64,000 nucleotides of DNA from an uncultured Lachnospiraceae bacterium. Lineage in GTDB: Bacteria > Bacillota > Clostridia > Lachnospirales > Lachnospiraceae. Of the stretch, positions 50,401 to 59,035 are shown piece by piece; position 1 is the first letter of the stretch, and every line of letters begins with the position of its first letter. The notes beneath the pieces are model-generated. The model was given only the letters and a program-made list of their open reading frames with translations, was not told where the DNA came from and did not search any database. The stretch is from NCBI GenBank assembly GCA_900550285.1, contig URRW01000003.1, forward strand, positions 41,478 to 105,477. Reading direction: 5' to 3'. The translations under genes and the position numbers were made by a program.

Positions 50401-50832
50401 ATGATAGCGCTGGCAAGCGATCACGGCGGATATGAATTAAAATGCAGACTGATCAGACATCTTGAGGAGAGAGGGCTTTCCTATCATGATTATGGCTGCT
50501 ACAGCACGGAATCCTGCGATTATCCGGATTTTGCAAAGCAGGCGGCAAAAGCGGTAGCGGACGGGGAATGCGAGAAGGGCGTGGTGATCTGCACCACCGG
50601 GATCGGCATTTCCATCGCGGCAAATAAGGTAAAGGGCGTGCGCTGCGCGCTGTGCGCAGACAGTTATTCGGCAAAAATGACGAGACTGCACAACGATGCG
50701 AACATGCTTGCCATGGGAGCGGGCATTGTCGGGCCGAACCTTGCGCTGGAAATTCTGGACGTTTTTCTGGACACGCCTTTTTCGGAGGAAGAAAAGCACG
50801 CAAGACGGGTCGCAAAGCTGGAGGAATGCTGA
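50401..50832 (+). CDS. rpiB: Ribose-5-phosphate isomerase B
   Basis: A 143-residue RpiB/LacA-LacB-family isomerase beginning MIALASDHGGYELK. The active-site Cys is in VICTTGIGISIAANK, and RLHNDANMLAMG carries the conserved His. It interconverts ribose 5-phosphate and ribulose 5-phosphate. AGGAGGAAAC precedes the ATG. It is next to upp, suggesting a nucleotide-salvage context. Confidence 0.95.
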   Translation: MIALASDHGGYELKCRLIRHLEERGLSYHDYGCYSTESCDYPDFAKQAAKAVADGECEKGVVICTTGIGISIAANKVKGVRCALCADSYSAKMTRLHNDANMLAMGAGIVGPNLALEILDVFLDTPFSEEEKHARRVAKLEEC

Positions 50833-50880
50833 TTTTTTAAAACCGGGGGAGAATAGAGTACACAAGAGGAGGAAAATGCC

Positions 50881-51510
50881 ATGTCAAAAGCAGTGGTAAT
50901 GGATCATCCGCTGATCCAGCATAAGATCGGACAGATCCGTAAAAAAGAAACCGGGACGAAGGATTTCAGGCAGATGATCAGCGAGATCGCGACGATGATC
51001 TGCTTTGAGGCGACCAGAAATCTGGAGCTGGAGGACGTTGAGATCGAAACGCCGATCTGCACGACGACGGTAAAGCAGCTGAAAGGGCGGAAAATGGCGA
51101 TCGTCCCGATCCTGCGCGCAGGGCTGGGAATGGTGGACGGCATGCTGCAGATGATCCCGGCGGCAAAGATCGGCCATATCGGGCTGTACCGCGACCCGGA
51201 GACGTTAAAGCCCGTGGAATATTACTGCAAGCTGCCGGCAGACTGCGCGGAGCGAGAGGTGTTTGTGGTGGATCCGATGCTTGCGACAGGCGGCTCGTCG
51301 GTGGCTGCGATCCAGATGTTAAAGGAAAAGGGCTGCAAAAAGATCTGCCTGCTGTGCATTATCGCCGCGCCGGAAGGCGTGCGGGCGATGCAGGAGGCGC
51401 ATCCGGACGTGGATCTGTATATCGGCGCGCTGGACGAAAAGCTCAACGAGCACGGCTATATCGTGCCGGGGCTGGGAGACGCGGGAGACAGGATTTTTGG
51501 AACGAAATAA
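50881..51510 (+). CDS. upp: Uracil phosphoribosyltransferase
   Basis: A 209-residue UPRT. The PRPP loop is VVDPMLATGGSSVAAIQ, the substrate end has PGLGDAGDRIFGTK, and the 5-phosphate region is PILRAGLGMVDGM. It converts uracil and PRPP into UMP. AGAGGAGG precedes the ATG. It lies between rpiB and the dCMP deaminase gene. Confidence 0.97.
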   Translation: MSKAVVMDHPLIQHKIGQIRKKETGTKDFRQMISEIATMICFEATRNLELEDVEIETPICTTTVKQLKGRKMAIVPILRAGLGMVDGMLQMIPAAKIGHIGLYRDPETLKPVEYYCKLPADCAEREVFVVDPMLATGGSSVAAIQMLKEKGCKKICLLCIIAAPEGVRAMQEAHPDVDLYIGALDEKLNEHGYIVPGLGDAGDRIFGTK

Positions 51511-51546
51511 AACCGGAGGCTGCAGCGAAGGGATGATGGAGGCGGT

Positions 51547-52026
51547 ATGAAGCGGGAAGATTATATTTCGTGGGACGAATATTTTATGGGAGTGGCAAAG
51601 CTTGCGGGAATGCGCTCCAAGGACCCGAGCACGCAGGTGGGAGCCTGCATCGTGGGGCAGGACAACAAGATCCTGTCCATGGGCTATAACGGCCTGCCGA
51701 TCGGCTGCTCGGATGATGAGTTTCCGTGGGAACGGGAAGGCGATACGCTGGAAACAAAATACCCGTATGTGACGCACAGCGAGCTGAACGCGATCTTAAA
51801 TTACAGGGGCGGAAGCCTTGCGGGGGCGAAGCTTTATGTGACGCTTTTTCCGTGCAACGAATGTGCGAAGGCGATCATTCAGAGCGGCATCCGGGAAGTG
51901 ATCTATGACAGTGATAAATACGCGGAAACGCCTTCTGTCCGGGCATCCAAGCGGATGTTTCGGGCAGCGGGGGTGGCTTACCGCCCCTATTCAAAGAGCG
52001 GACGCGTCGTGAAAATGGAGCTTTGA
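51547..52026 (+). CDS. dCMP deaminase (ComEB-like)
   Basis: A 159-residue zinc deaminase with the motifs HSELNAIL (His and catalytic Glu) and PCNECAK (two Cys). It begins with SWDEYFMGVAKLAGMRSKDP and STQVGACIV. It converts dCMP to dUMP for thymidylate synthesis. Its stop codon overlaps the start of the next gene by one base. Confidence 0.94.
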   Translation: MKREDYISWDEYFMGVAKLAGMRSKDPSTQVGACIVGQDNKILSMGYNGLPIGCSDDEFPWEREGDTLETKYPYVTHSELNAILNYRGGSLAGAKLYVTLFPCNECAKAIIQSGIREVIYDSDKYAETPSVRASKRMFRAAGVAYRPYSKSGRVVKMEL

Positions 52027-53228
52027 TGAGAAAACAGGGCAGAAAAAAAGAGGGACACAAAAACAGAAGAGGGATGCGGCTGGCGGCGGGAGCGCTGGCA
52101 GCCGCGCTGTGTTTTGGCATGACACCTCCCGTCCCGGTCCATGCGGATACGATCAAGGATCTGCAGAACCAGATCAGCGAGGAAAAGGAAAAGCGGGAGG
52201 ATGCGCAGAACCAGAAGGACCAGACAGAGGACAACATCAATTCCCTGAGCGGCGCGCGGGATTCCCTGCAGGGGCAGCTGAATGGGCTGACGCAGGATCT
52301 GACGCAGATCAGCGCAAAGCTGGAAGAGATCGAGCAGAATATCATCGACAAAAATGCGGAGATCGAAGAAACGCAGAAAAAGCTTGCCCAGGCAAAGGAG
52401 ACGGAGCAGGAGCAGTATGCGGCGATGAAAAAGAGGCTCCGTTTTCTGTACATGGACAATAACCGGACTTATTATGAGATCCTTTTTAATGCGAAGAGCT
52501 TTTCGGATCTGTTAAACCAGAGCACCTATATCGAGAAGCTGCACGAATATGACCGCAGGATGCTTCTGACCTATCAGGCGCAGCGTGAGGCGATCGAGGA
52601 GATGGAAGCGAAGCTGGAACAGGAGAAGGCGGATCTGGACGGGCTGCAGGCGCAGGCAGAGGAGCAGAAATCCAATATCATGGCGAGCGTGAACCAGACC
52701 CAGAGCGGCATCAGCGCTTATTCGGGACAGATCGCTGACGCGCAGGCGCAGGCAGACGCGCTGGAGGCGCAGATCGCGGCGCAGGATGAAAATATCGCGG
52801 CGCTGCAAAAGCAGCTGCAGGAGGAAATCGCAAAATCCCGGCTGGCGGCGCGTTCCACATGGCGCGATATTTCGGAGGTGACGTTTGCGGAGGGCGACCG
52901 CTATCTTCTGGCAAACCTGATCTACTGCGAGGCGGGCAACCAGCCCTACGAGGGACAGGTCGCGGTCGGTTCAGTCGTAATAAACCGCGTTTTAAGCTCC
53001 GTATTTCCGAATACGGTATCCGGCGTCATTTACCAGTACAAGCAGTTTGCGCCGGTGCTGGACGGGCATCTTGCGCTTGCGCTTGCCGAGAACCGGGCGA
53101 CCGCCTCGTGCTATAAGGCGGCGGACGAGGCGATGGCAGGCTACAGCAACGTAGGGCACTGCGTGTATTTCAGGACGCCGATCCCGGGGCTGACGGGGAT
53201 GCAGATTGGGGATCATATTTTCTATTGA
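52026..53228 (+). CDS. Coiled-coil wall hydrolase: PcsB-type coiled coil plus SleB (Hydrolase_2) domain
   Basis: A 400-residue secreted protein. The first 45 residues are a basic leader and signal peptide ending VHADT. Residues 45-275 are a coiled coil of the PcsB type containing KKRLRFLYMDNNRTYYEILF. Residues 290-400 are a SleB-type hydrolase with LIYCEAGNQPYEGQVAVGSVVINR, VLDGHLA and a C-terminal IGDHIFY. SleB domains are usually spore-cortex lytic transglycosylases. The N-terminal part is clearly paralogous to the M23 protein at 16.4 kb. The ATG overlaps the comEB stop codon. Confidence 0.9.
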   Translation: MRKQGRKKEGHKNRRGMRLAAGALAAALCFGMTPPVPVHADTIKDLQNQISEEKEKREDAQNQKDQTEDNINSLSGARDSLQGQLNGLTQDLTQISAKLEEIEQNIIDKNAEIEETQKKLAQAKETEQEQYAAMKKRLRFLYMDNNRTYYEILFNAKSFSDLLNQSTYIEKLHEYDRRMLLTYQAQREAIEEMEAKLEQEKADLDGLQAQAEEQKSNIMASVNQTQSGISAYSGQIADAQAQADALEAQIAAQDENIAALQKQLQEEIAKSRLAARSTWRDISEVTFAEGDRYLLANLIYCEAGNQPYEGQVAVGSVVINRVLSSVFPNTVSGVIYQYKQFAPVLDGHLALALAENRATASCYKAADEAMAGYSNVGHCVYFRTPIPGLTGMQIGDHIFY

Positions 53229-53268
53229 TTGCAAAAATCAAAAGAAAATATTGCACGGGTTTGTCTCC

Positions 53269-53808
53269 TTAGCGGTCAAAATCGTCGATGGGGGCGAGCA
53301 GGCTGTCCAGTCTGCCGCCGTAAATGCGGGAAAGAAGCCTGTCCAGGGAAAGCAGCGCCTGCCGAAGCTGCGCAGGCAAAAGCCTTCCGTCATCCAGCGC
53401 ATCTACCAGCTCATCCACGTCCACAACGCGCACAAAGCCGTTCGGTTCGATGATAACGTCTACTAAAAGATCGGTAACGGTCAGCTTATGCGCTGACGCG
53501 TCATAATCCGAGGTGATGATGTCGCAGTAATAATAGAGCAGGGAACCGTCGGCGCGGTAGAACTTGCTGATCTTATATCCGTCTTTCAGATAATAGCAGG
53601 AAAAGCCGTGATCCATATTTTTTTTAGGGCGGATGGTTTTCCAAGAGGTAATGAGAATGCCGTTTGCGCATTTTAAGATGCGGTCATCCGGAAGGGCGAT
53701 GCATTCCTCGGGGATGAGCCGCCGGCGGTACAGGATCAGCCCGTCGGGAGAGTCGGGGTAACAAAGGTCTTTTGCGTTTGAGGAAAGGGATGCGGGTGTG
53801 TGTTCCAT
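53269..53808 (-). CDS. DUF402-domain protein
   Basis: A 179-residue DUF402 protein. The family core is visible as DGFSCYYLKDGY-like GFSCYYLKDGYKISKFY, then YYYCDII and VTDLLVDVIIEPNGFVRVVDVDEL, where conserved acidic residues bind metal in relatives such as FomD and SntA, which are nucleoside-diphosphate phosphatases. The true substrate is unknown. AAAGGAGGC precedes the start at 53808 (complement). It converges on the SleB gene with a 40-base gap and no obvious terminator. Confidence 0.88.
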   Translation of the reverse strand: MEHTPASLSSNAKDLCYPDSPDGLILYRRRLIPEECIALPDDRILKCANGILITSWKTIRPKKNMDHGFSCYYLKDGYKISKFYRADGSLLYYYCDIITSDYDASAHKLTVTDLLVDVIIEPNGFVRVVDVDELVDALDDGRLLPAQLRQALLSLDRLLSRIYGGRLDSLLAPIDDFDR

Positions 53809-54115
53809 AGAGCCAGCCTCCTTTGTAAAAGCGTTTGCCGCAGCGTATACGGATATGATTTTACAAAAATTTTACGCCACTGCATCGGGCAAGTCAAGGG
53901 GATTTCCGGGATCCGCTGGCGGAGGGGGGAGCGGATGCCCTTGCGCCGCCGGAGGGCGTGTGTTACAGTGTAAGAAGCGGTACGGTGTGCAGGAAGGCGC
54001 ATACTTTTTTATACGCACTCGCGCGAAATGTAGGAATTGCCTGACGGCAAACGCGCTCGGCGCGGGTGTGTGCCAAGGCGCACACTTATTTATTGAAAAA
54101 CGGAGGGAAATCAGG
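53809..54115. other. 307-base gap with tandem terminator-like hairpins
   Basis: No gene is seen. An 11-bp palindrome TTACAGTGTAA lies at 53963-53973. Two related segments about 80 bases apart (about 53987-54014 and 54067-54094) share the pattern GTGTG...AAGGCGCA(T/C)ACTT followed by a T-rich stretch. Each can form a hairpin: GTGTGC with GCGCATAC, and GTGTGTGCC with GGCGCACAC. The second ends just before the Shine-Dalgarno of the next gene, so it could act as an attenuator. Confidence 0.5.
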
Positions 54116-54733
54116 ATGGAATATCAGGTAAAAACGATCGCATCCAAAGACGGGATCGAGAGCTGCGAGCGGTTTGAGATCAGCAATTTTATGTGGACGT
54201 GTCTGCAGCAGCCGAAGGCATGGGGCTGGATGGGCTACCTTGCGGGGGAGGGCTTTTATGTAAAGCTCGTATGTGAAGAAAAGGATCCGAAGCGCACGTT
54301 TACCAACTATATGGATATGGTGTGCAAGGACAGCGCGATGGAAGTATTTCTGGCGTTCCCGGAAGAGGGAGAGGCGCTGACAAACGACGTGATGTATCTG
54401 AATTTTGAGGCAAATTCCAATGGGGCGCTGTATGCAGCCTACGGCAAGGGCAGAAAGGGACGCAGCCGGATGCCGGAAAAATATCTGGAAGCATGTAATT
54501 GTCAGGCAAAGATCGAGGACGACCGCTGGACGCTGACCTATACGATCCCGGAGGAATATCTGAAAAACGAGGCGGGCGTGAAGGCTCTGGATCAGGATAC
54601 GGAGTTTTACTGCAATTTTTATAAGATTGCGGAAAGCCCGGAGATCGAGCATTACGCTTCCTATTCCCCGATTGATAACGAGAAGCCGAACTTCCATTTG
54701 CCGGTATTTTTTGCGCGCGCCCATATCGTCTGA
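54116..54733 (+). CDS. CBM9-like (carbohydrate-binding family 9-like) protein
   Basis: A 205-residue protein resembling the family 9 carbohydrate-binding fold found in hypothetical proteins of gut Firmicutes, with EGFYVKLVCEE, DVMYLNFEANSNGALYAAYG, WTLTYTIPEEYL and CNFYKIAESPEIEHYASYSP. There is no signal peptide, so it is cytoplasmic as written, which is unusual for a binding module. The ATG at 54116 sits after CGGAGGG. The role is unknown. It is followed 79 bases later by murF. Confidence 0.78.
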   Translation: MEYQVKTIASKDGIESCERFEISNFMWTCLQQPKAWGWMGYLAGEGFYVKLVCEEKDPKRTFTNYMDMVCKDSAMEVFLAFPEEGEALTNDVMYLNFEANSNGALYAAYGKGRKGRSRMPEKYLEACNCQAKIEDDRWTLTYTIPEEYLKNEAGVKALDQDTEFYCNFYKIAESPEIEHYASYSPIDNEKPNFHLPVFFARAHIV

Positions 54734-54812
54734 CGCCGGAAGCCGGGCGGGGGATGAAAGCGCCGGGCGCAGGGGAAGAGAGAAGCATTAAGACAGAATG
54801 GAGCGCAGCACT

Positions 54813-56225
54813 ATGAAAAATATGACATTATGGAATATTGCGCGTGCCTGCAAGGGAAAGCTTGTCGTTCCGGCGGGAAACAGCGCGGGGAGCTGCCCGA
54901 AGGCGGGCATGGCGGTCATCCGCGGATTTACGGGCAAGGAAGCCGGACGGATCGTGCTGGATTCGCGCAAGGTGGAGCCGGGAGACGTGTTTATCGCAAC
55001 GAGGGGCGAGCGCGTGGACGGACATGATTTTATCCATGAGGTTTTTGAAAAAGGGGCGATCGGCGTCGTCTGTGAAAAAGACCCGGAACCGCTGACCGGG
55101 CCGTGCATCCGGGTAGAGGACAGCTTTGCCGCGCTTCGGCAGATCGCCGCTTTTTACCGGGAGCAGATGCCTGTCCCGATCGTGGGGATCACAGGAAGCG
55201 TGGGAAAGACGAGCACGAAGGAATTTGTGGCGGCGGTGCTTTCGCAGAAATATAAAACGCATAAGACGCAGGGCAATTTTAACAATGAGGTCGGCGTGCC
55301 GCTCACCCTTTTAGCGATGCCGGAGGATACGGAGGCGGCGGTCGTGGAAATGGGGATCAACCATTTCGGGGAAATGCACCGCCTGAGTGAGATCGTGCGC
55401 CCGGATGTCTGCGTGATGACGAATATCGGTCAGTGCCATCTGGAATTTTTGGGCAGCAGGGATGGGATTTTGCAGGCAAAGTCTGAGATATTTGACTGTA
55501 TGAACCCGGAAGGCAGCGTATGCGTCAACGGAGACGACGACAAGCTTGTTACGATTCGGGAAGTAAACGGCAGAAAGCCGCTGCGCTTCGGGCTTTCGCC
55601 GGAAAACGATATTTATGCGGATCACATTGTAAGCCGCGGGCTGCTTGGCAGCACGGCGCAGATCCATGCGGACGGGGAGGTTTTTGAGGCGGACATCCCG
55701 CTGCCGGGTTCCCACATGGTATTGAATGCGCTGGCGGCAACGGCGGTTGGGAAGCTTCTTGGGCTGACGGCAGACCAGATCGCGGCAGGCATTCGGTCTG
55801 TGCAGGCGGTAAGCGGGAGAAGCCGTGTCGTTTCGGCAGGCGGCAAGGTGCTGATTGACGACTGCTACAATGCAAACCCGGTGTCCGCAAAGGCGGCGAT
55901 CGACCTGCTGGGGCTTGCGGACGGCAGGAAGGTTGCGGTGCTGGGCGATATGTTTGAGCTTGGCGAAAAGGAAAAAGAGCTTCACGCGCAGGTCGGCGCA
56001 TATGCTGCAGAACACGGCGTGGACTGCCTGTACTGCGCGGGCGCGCTTTCGGAGGAAATGTACCGCGCCGCGAAGGAGGCGGGCATCGCTGAGGCTGCGC
56101 ATTTTGCGGATACGGACGCGCTGCTTCAAGCTTTGCCGGGACTTTTGCGGTCGGGCGATTCCGTGCTTATCAAAGCGTCCCATGGGATGGGCTATCACCG
56201 GATCGTGGAGGCGCTGGAGCAGTAA
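54813..56225 (+). CDS. murF: UDP-N-acetylmuramoyl-tripeptide--D-Ala-D-Ala ligase
   Basis: A 470-residue Mur ligase. The N-terminal UDP-binding domain contains VLDSRKVEPGDVFIAT. The ATP-binding motif GITGSVGKTSTKEF is near residue 128, followed by NFNNEVGVPLTLL and EMGINHFGEM; the C-terminal domain has DDCYNANPVSAKAAID. It completes the peptidoglycan precursor pentapeptide. The ATG at 54813 follows GGAG; another ATG 15 bases upstream lacks a good site. It is the last GC-rich core gene before the AT-rich segment. Confidence 0.95.
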   Translation: MKNMTLWNIARACKGKLVVPAGNSAGSCPKAGMAVIRGFTGKEAGRIVLDSRKVEPGDVFIATRGERVDGHDFIHEVFEKGAIGVVCEKDPEPLTGPCIRVEDSFAALRQIAAFYREQMPVPIVGITGSVGKTSTKEFVAAVLSQKYKTHKTQGNFNNEVGVPLTLLAMPEDTEAAVVEMGINHFGEMHRLSEIVRPDVCVMTNIGQCHLEFLGSRDGILQAKSEIFDCMNPEGSVCVNGDDDKLVTIREVNGRKPLRFGLSPENDIYADHIVSRGLLGSTAQIHADGEVFEADIPLPGSHMVLNALAATAVGKLLGLTADQIAAGIRSVQAVSGRSRVVSAGGKVLIDDCYNANPVSAKAAIDLLGLADGRKVAVLGDMFELGEKEKELHAQVGAYAAEHGVDCLYCAGALSEEMYRAAKEAGIAEAAHFADTDALLQALPGLLRSGDSVLIKASHGMGYHRIVEALEQ

Positions 56226-56283
56226 GATTAAGCTGACAGATACAAAATGTGTATACGAGGTCGGAGAGATGAAATATAAAAAG

Positions 56284-56318
56284 ATTGTCGATAGTTTAAA
56301 GCTGTCGGCAATTTTTTT
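56284..56318 (+). terminator. Terminator after murF
   Basis: ATTGTCGATAG (56284-56294) pairs with CTGTCGGCAAT (56302-56312) using G-U pairs, followed by seven T. The base composition changes to AT-rich right after it. Confidence 0.88.
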
Positions 56319-56400
56319 GTAGATATTTGGTAAAATTTAGAAAAAAAGAGGTGAAAATTGACACACATCAATTACTTCTAATGAGAATTATATTACTATA

Positions 56401-56423
56401 TATTTATAAAATTTTTATAAATA
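56401..56423. other. AT-only inverted repeat before the SPFH-TIR cassette
   Basis: TATTTATAAA and TTTTTATAAATA form a 23-base near-palindrome about 60 bases before the SPFH gene. A TTGACA (56358-56363) precedes it without a clear -10 at the right distance. The palindrome may be an operator for the cassette or an AT-rich recombination relic. Confidence 0.4.
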
Positions 56424-56480
56424 GGCAGAAAATATATTGCGATGATGAGAATAAAGTTTTGATGTCTGGAGGAAACTGAA

Positions 56481-58298
56481 ATGGCAAAATTTATAATGAA
56501 ATGTCCGATATGTACCTCAGAAGGAAAGGATGTGTATGTATGGGTAAATAGTGGCGTATTTGGGACAGGTTTATTTGGTAATCGTGAAGGTAAATGTCCT
56601 AACGGTCATACATTTAATATCAATGCTAATAAAATTGCGATGAAAGTATGCCCACATTGCGGTAATAACGTTGCTTATGACCAATCTAAGGGAGAGGCTG
56701 CCGTATGCCCAGTGTGTAAATCTGAATTAAATACATTGAAGGATAATTTAGCTACCGTTCAAATAAAATGTCCTCAATGTGGTTGTACTCATAGCGTGGC
56801 AAAAGATGCGAAAACAATAGAATGTGCCGTTTGCGGTGCTTTAGTCGATATTCAGCGAGAACTGGGAAAAATCCAGATGGCTGAAGAAAATACTGTAAGC
56901 TGTATAAAATATGAGGGAAATAACGAGACATTTGTTTGGAAGCATCCTATAGAAGATTTTAAATTTGGCTCACAGCTTATAGTTCATGATTCGCAGGAAG
57001 CACTATTTTTTGCAGGTGGACAGGCTCTTGATTTATTCGGAGGCGGAACATATACGCTGACAACAGAAAATATTCCGCTACTGAGCGCTGTGTATAGGGT
57101 TCCATCAGGGGAGGAAACCTTTCATAGTGAAGTATATTTTATTAATAAAACAGTACATACCGGAATTAAATGGGGAACCAGTTCCCGAATTAGTATGTTT
57201 GATCCTTATTCTGGTATGCATGTTGCAATTGGAGCATCGGGACAATTCAATATGGCAGTTTCAAACTCGAAAAAATTAATACTGAAACTTGTCGGAACAA
57301 CGGATGTTTTTGATCATTCACATAGCGTAGAGCAAATGTCTGAAAGCCGACAGGGGGATCCGTCAAATAATATTTTGTCATATATACGATCAGTGGTTAT
57401 AACCAAGGTAAAAACACATTTGGCAAATGTGATTAAAGAGCATCGGTGGAGTATCCTTGAACTTGATGCATACCTTGAAGAATTAGCGAACGGAATTAAA
57501 GAAAAAATCAATTTGGATCTGGATGAATATGGTTTGTTTATGCCTGACTTTTTCATTTTGAATATTTCGACGCCGGAGGATAGTACAGACCCGGTTGAGC
57601 GTGAAAATTACTTGAGAATGAAAAATCAGTTTGGAGAAAGATATATCCAGATACGGGAAGAAGAGAATAAAGAAGCGGTGGCTTTGGCAGCCCAAAAACG
57701 AAAACTGATAGAGGCGGAAACAGAAGCACGGCTCAATATCATTCAATCACAGGGAGAGGCAGAAAGTTTTCGTCTGCATGGTTTAGCCGAAGCTGATGTC
57801 CAACGTGCACAAGGGTTTACTGGAAAAGATAAAATGCAGTACGACGTTCAAAAAGCATTTGCAGAGAATATAGGAGGGATAAGCGGAGATGGAGGAGGCG
57901 CATTGGGTGATTTGATCGGTCTGGGAGCGGGATTGGGTTTGATGTCAAAAATAGGAAGTAGTGTAAGTTCAATGATGGATATGCCTGAAAATCATTCAGA
58001 ATTTTTGAATAAAGGAGCCGTTGTAAGTACATCTGACTCGTGGGATTGTTCCTGTGGAGCAAGGGGACAGACGGGAAATTTCTGCGCGGAATGTGGGAAA
58101 CCAAAACCGCATTCTGTCAATGAGTGGAAATGTGATTGCGGAGCTGTGAATAGAGGCGGAAATTTTTGCAGCGAGTGTGGAAAGCAACGTCCTGTTACAG
58201 AAACATGGACATGTTCCTGTGGAGCCAGTGGATTAAGCGGAAAATTTTGCAACGTATGTGGGAAAAAAAGAGATTCGGAGGCGATAGATGTTGAATAA
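56481..58298 (+). CDS. SPFH-domain protein with zinc ribbons at both ends
   Basis: A 605-residue protein. Residues 8-120 hold three zinc-binding pairs (C8/C11 with C39/H43; C57/C60 with C76/C79; C97/C100 with C115/C118). Residues about 140-400 are an SPFH (stomatin/prohibitin/flotillin) domain of the YdjI or 'virion core protein' type, followed by an alanine/glutamate-rich helical stalk (about 395-460) and a glycine-rich linker. The end has three more ribbons of the form CxCG-N9-FCxxCG (about 538-600). SPFH proteins form ring-like membrane scaffolds. It overlaps the next gene by 11 bases. It opens the AT-rich cassette and shares zinc ribbons with the TIR protein. Function is inferred only. 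Confidence 0.88.
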   Translation: MAKFIMKCPICTSEGKDVYVWVNSGVFGTGLFGNREGKCPNGHTFNINANKIAMKVCPHCGNNVAYDQSKGEAAVCPVCKSELNTLKDNLATVQIKCPQCGCTHSVAKDAKTIECAVCGALVDIQRELGKIQMAEENTVSCIKYEGNNETFVWKHPIEDFKFGSQLIVHDSQEALFFAGGQALDLFGGGTYTLTTENIPLLSAVYRVPSGEETFHSEVYFINKTVHTGIKWGTSSRISMFDPYSGMHVAIGASGQFNMAVSNSKKLILKLVGTTDVFDHSHSVEQMSESRQGDPSNNILSYIRSVVITKVKTHLANVIKEHRWSILELDAYLEELANGIKEKINLDLDEYGLFMPDFFILNISTPEDSTDPVERENYLRMKNQFGERYIQIREEENKEAVALAAQKRKLIEAETEARLNIIQSQGEAESFRLHGLAEADVQRAQGFTGKDKMQYDVQKAFAENIGGISGDGGGALGDLIGLGAGLGLMSKIGSSVSSMMDMPENHSEFLNKGAVVSTSDSWDCSCGARGQTGNFCAECGKPKPHSVNEWKCDCGAVNRGGNFCSECGKQRPVTETWTCSCGASGLSGKFCNVCGKKRDSEAIDVE

Positions 58299-58983
58299 AG
58301 TGAAACTAACCACGTTAGGATTTGTTATTGTGCTTATTCTATATAATTTTTTGGTTTTAATGATTGGCGGCATAAGTGATCATACGGTAACATTTTGGTT
58401 TTCTTATGCAATAGAAAATATTTCATTCATTATCGTAGGAGCATTGTTGGGCGTTTGTTTTTATAGAGGCGTATCGGAAAAATTATTTTTTCTGGGTTAT
58501 CCGATAGCATTCTGGTCTTGTATTTACTTACCGGCTCAGCTTGTTGTGTCAATTATTTTTATGTATATTGACCGCTATGCCAAAGCTGCCATAACAATTC
58601 AGGTGCTGTTGCTTGTATTGTATGTATTTATTGTGATTATGTGTATGCAGGCGAAGAATGCAATTGAAAATGTGTATGAAACGCGCAGTGCAAATATACA
58701 TAATATGCGCCATATGATAACAGTAATGGACAGTATAGTTCCATCTGTTTCAGATGTACAGCTAAGGAAGAAACTTTATAAATTAGCAGAGGATTTTCGA
58801 TATAGCGATATTGTATCTTCGGAAGCTACAGAAGCTCTTGAAAAGCAGATGATGGAAAAGATAGATTTGTTAAAGGTAAAGAGTAAAAATGCCCCGGATG
58901 ACGCAAGTATTCTTGCTGTAGAGATTTCAGAACAGCTGGCAGAAAGAAATTTTATTTGCAAAGAAAGTAAAAAAAGATATTAA
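58288..58983 (+). CDS. Four-helix membrane protein of the SPFH-TIR cassette
   Basis: A 231-residue protein I cannot assign to a family. Four hydrophobic segments (about 8-30, 37-60, 68-93 and 100-120) are followed by a cytoplasmic, helical C-terminal region of about 105 residues rich in Lys and Glu. It overlaps the SPFH gene by 11 bases, so the two are translated together. It may anchor the SPFH scaffold or link it to the TIR protein encoded 52 bases downstream. Confidence 0.8.
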   Translation: MLNKVKLTTLGFVIVLILYNFLVLMIGGISDHTVTFWFSYAIENISFIIVGALLGVCFYRGVSEKLFFLGYPIAFWSCIYLPAQLVVSIIFMYIDRYAKAAITIQVLLLVLYVFIVIMCMQAKNAIENVYETRSANIHNMRHMITVMDSIVPSVSDVQLRKKLYKLAEDFRYSDIVSSEATEALEKQMMEKIDLLKVKSKNAPDDASILAVEISEQLAERNFICKESKKRY

Positions 58984-59035
58984 AAGAGGTCTGAAAATAT
59001 GCTGATTCAAATAAACGAAAGAAAGGATAAATATT

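Noticed and set aside
56341..56425. Replication origin in the AT-rich stretch
   Set aside because: No DnaA boxes, iterons or replication gene are seen nearby.
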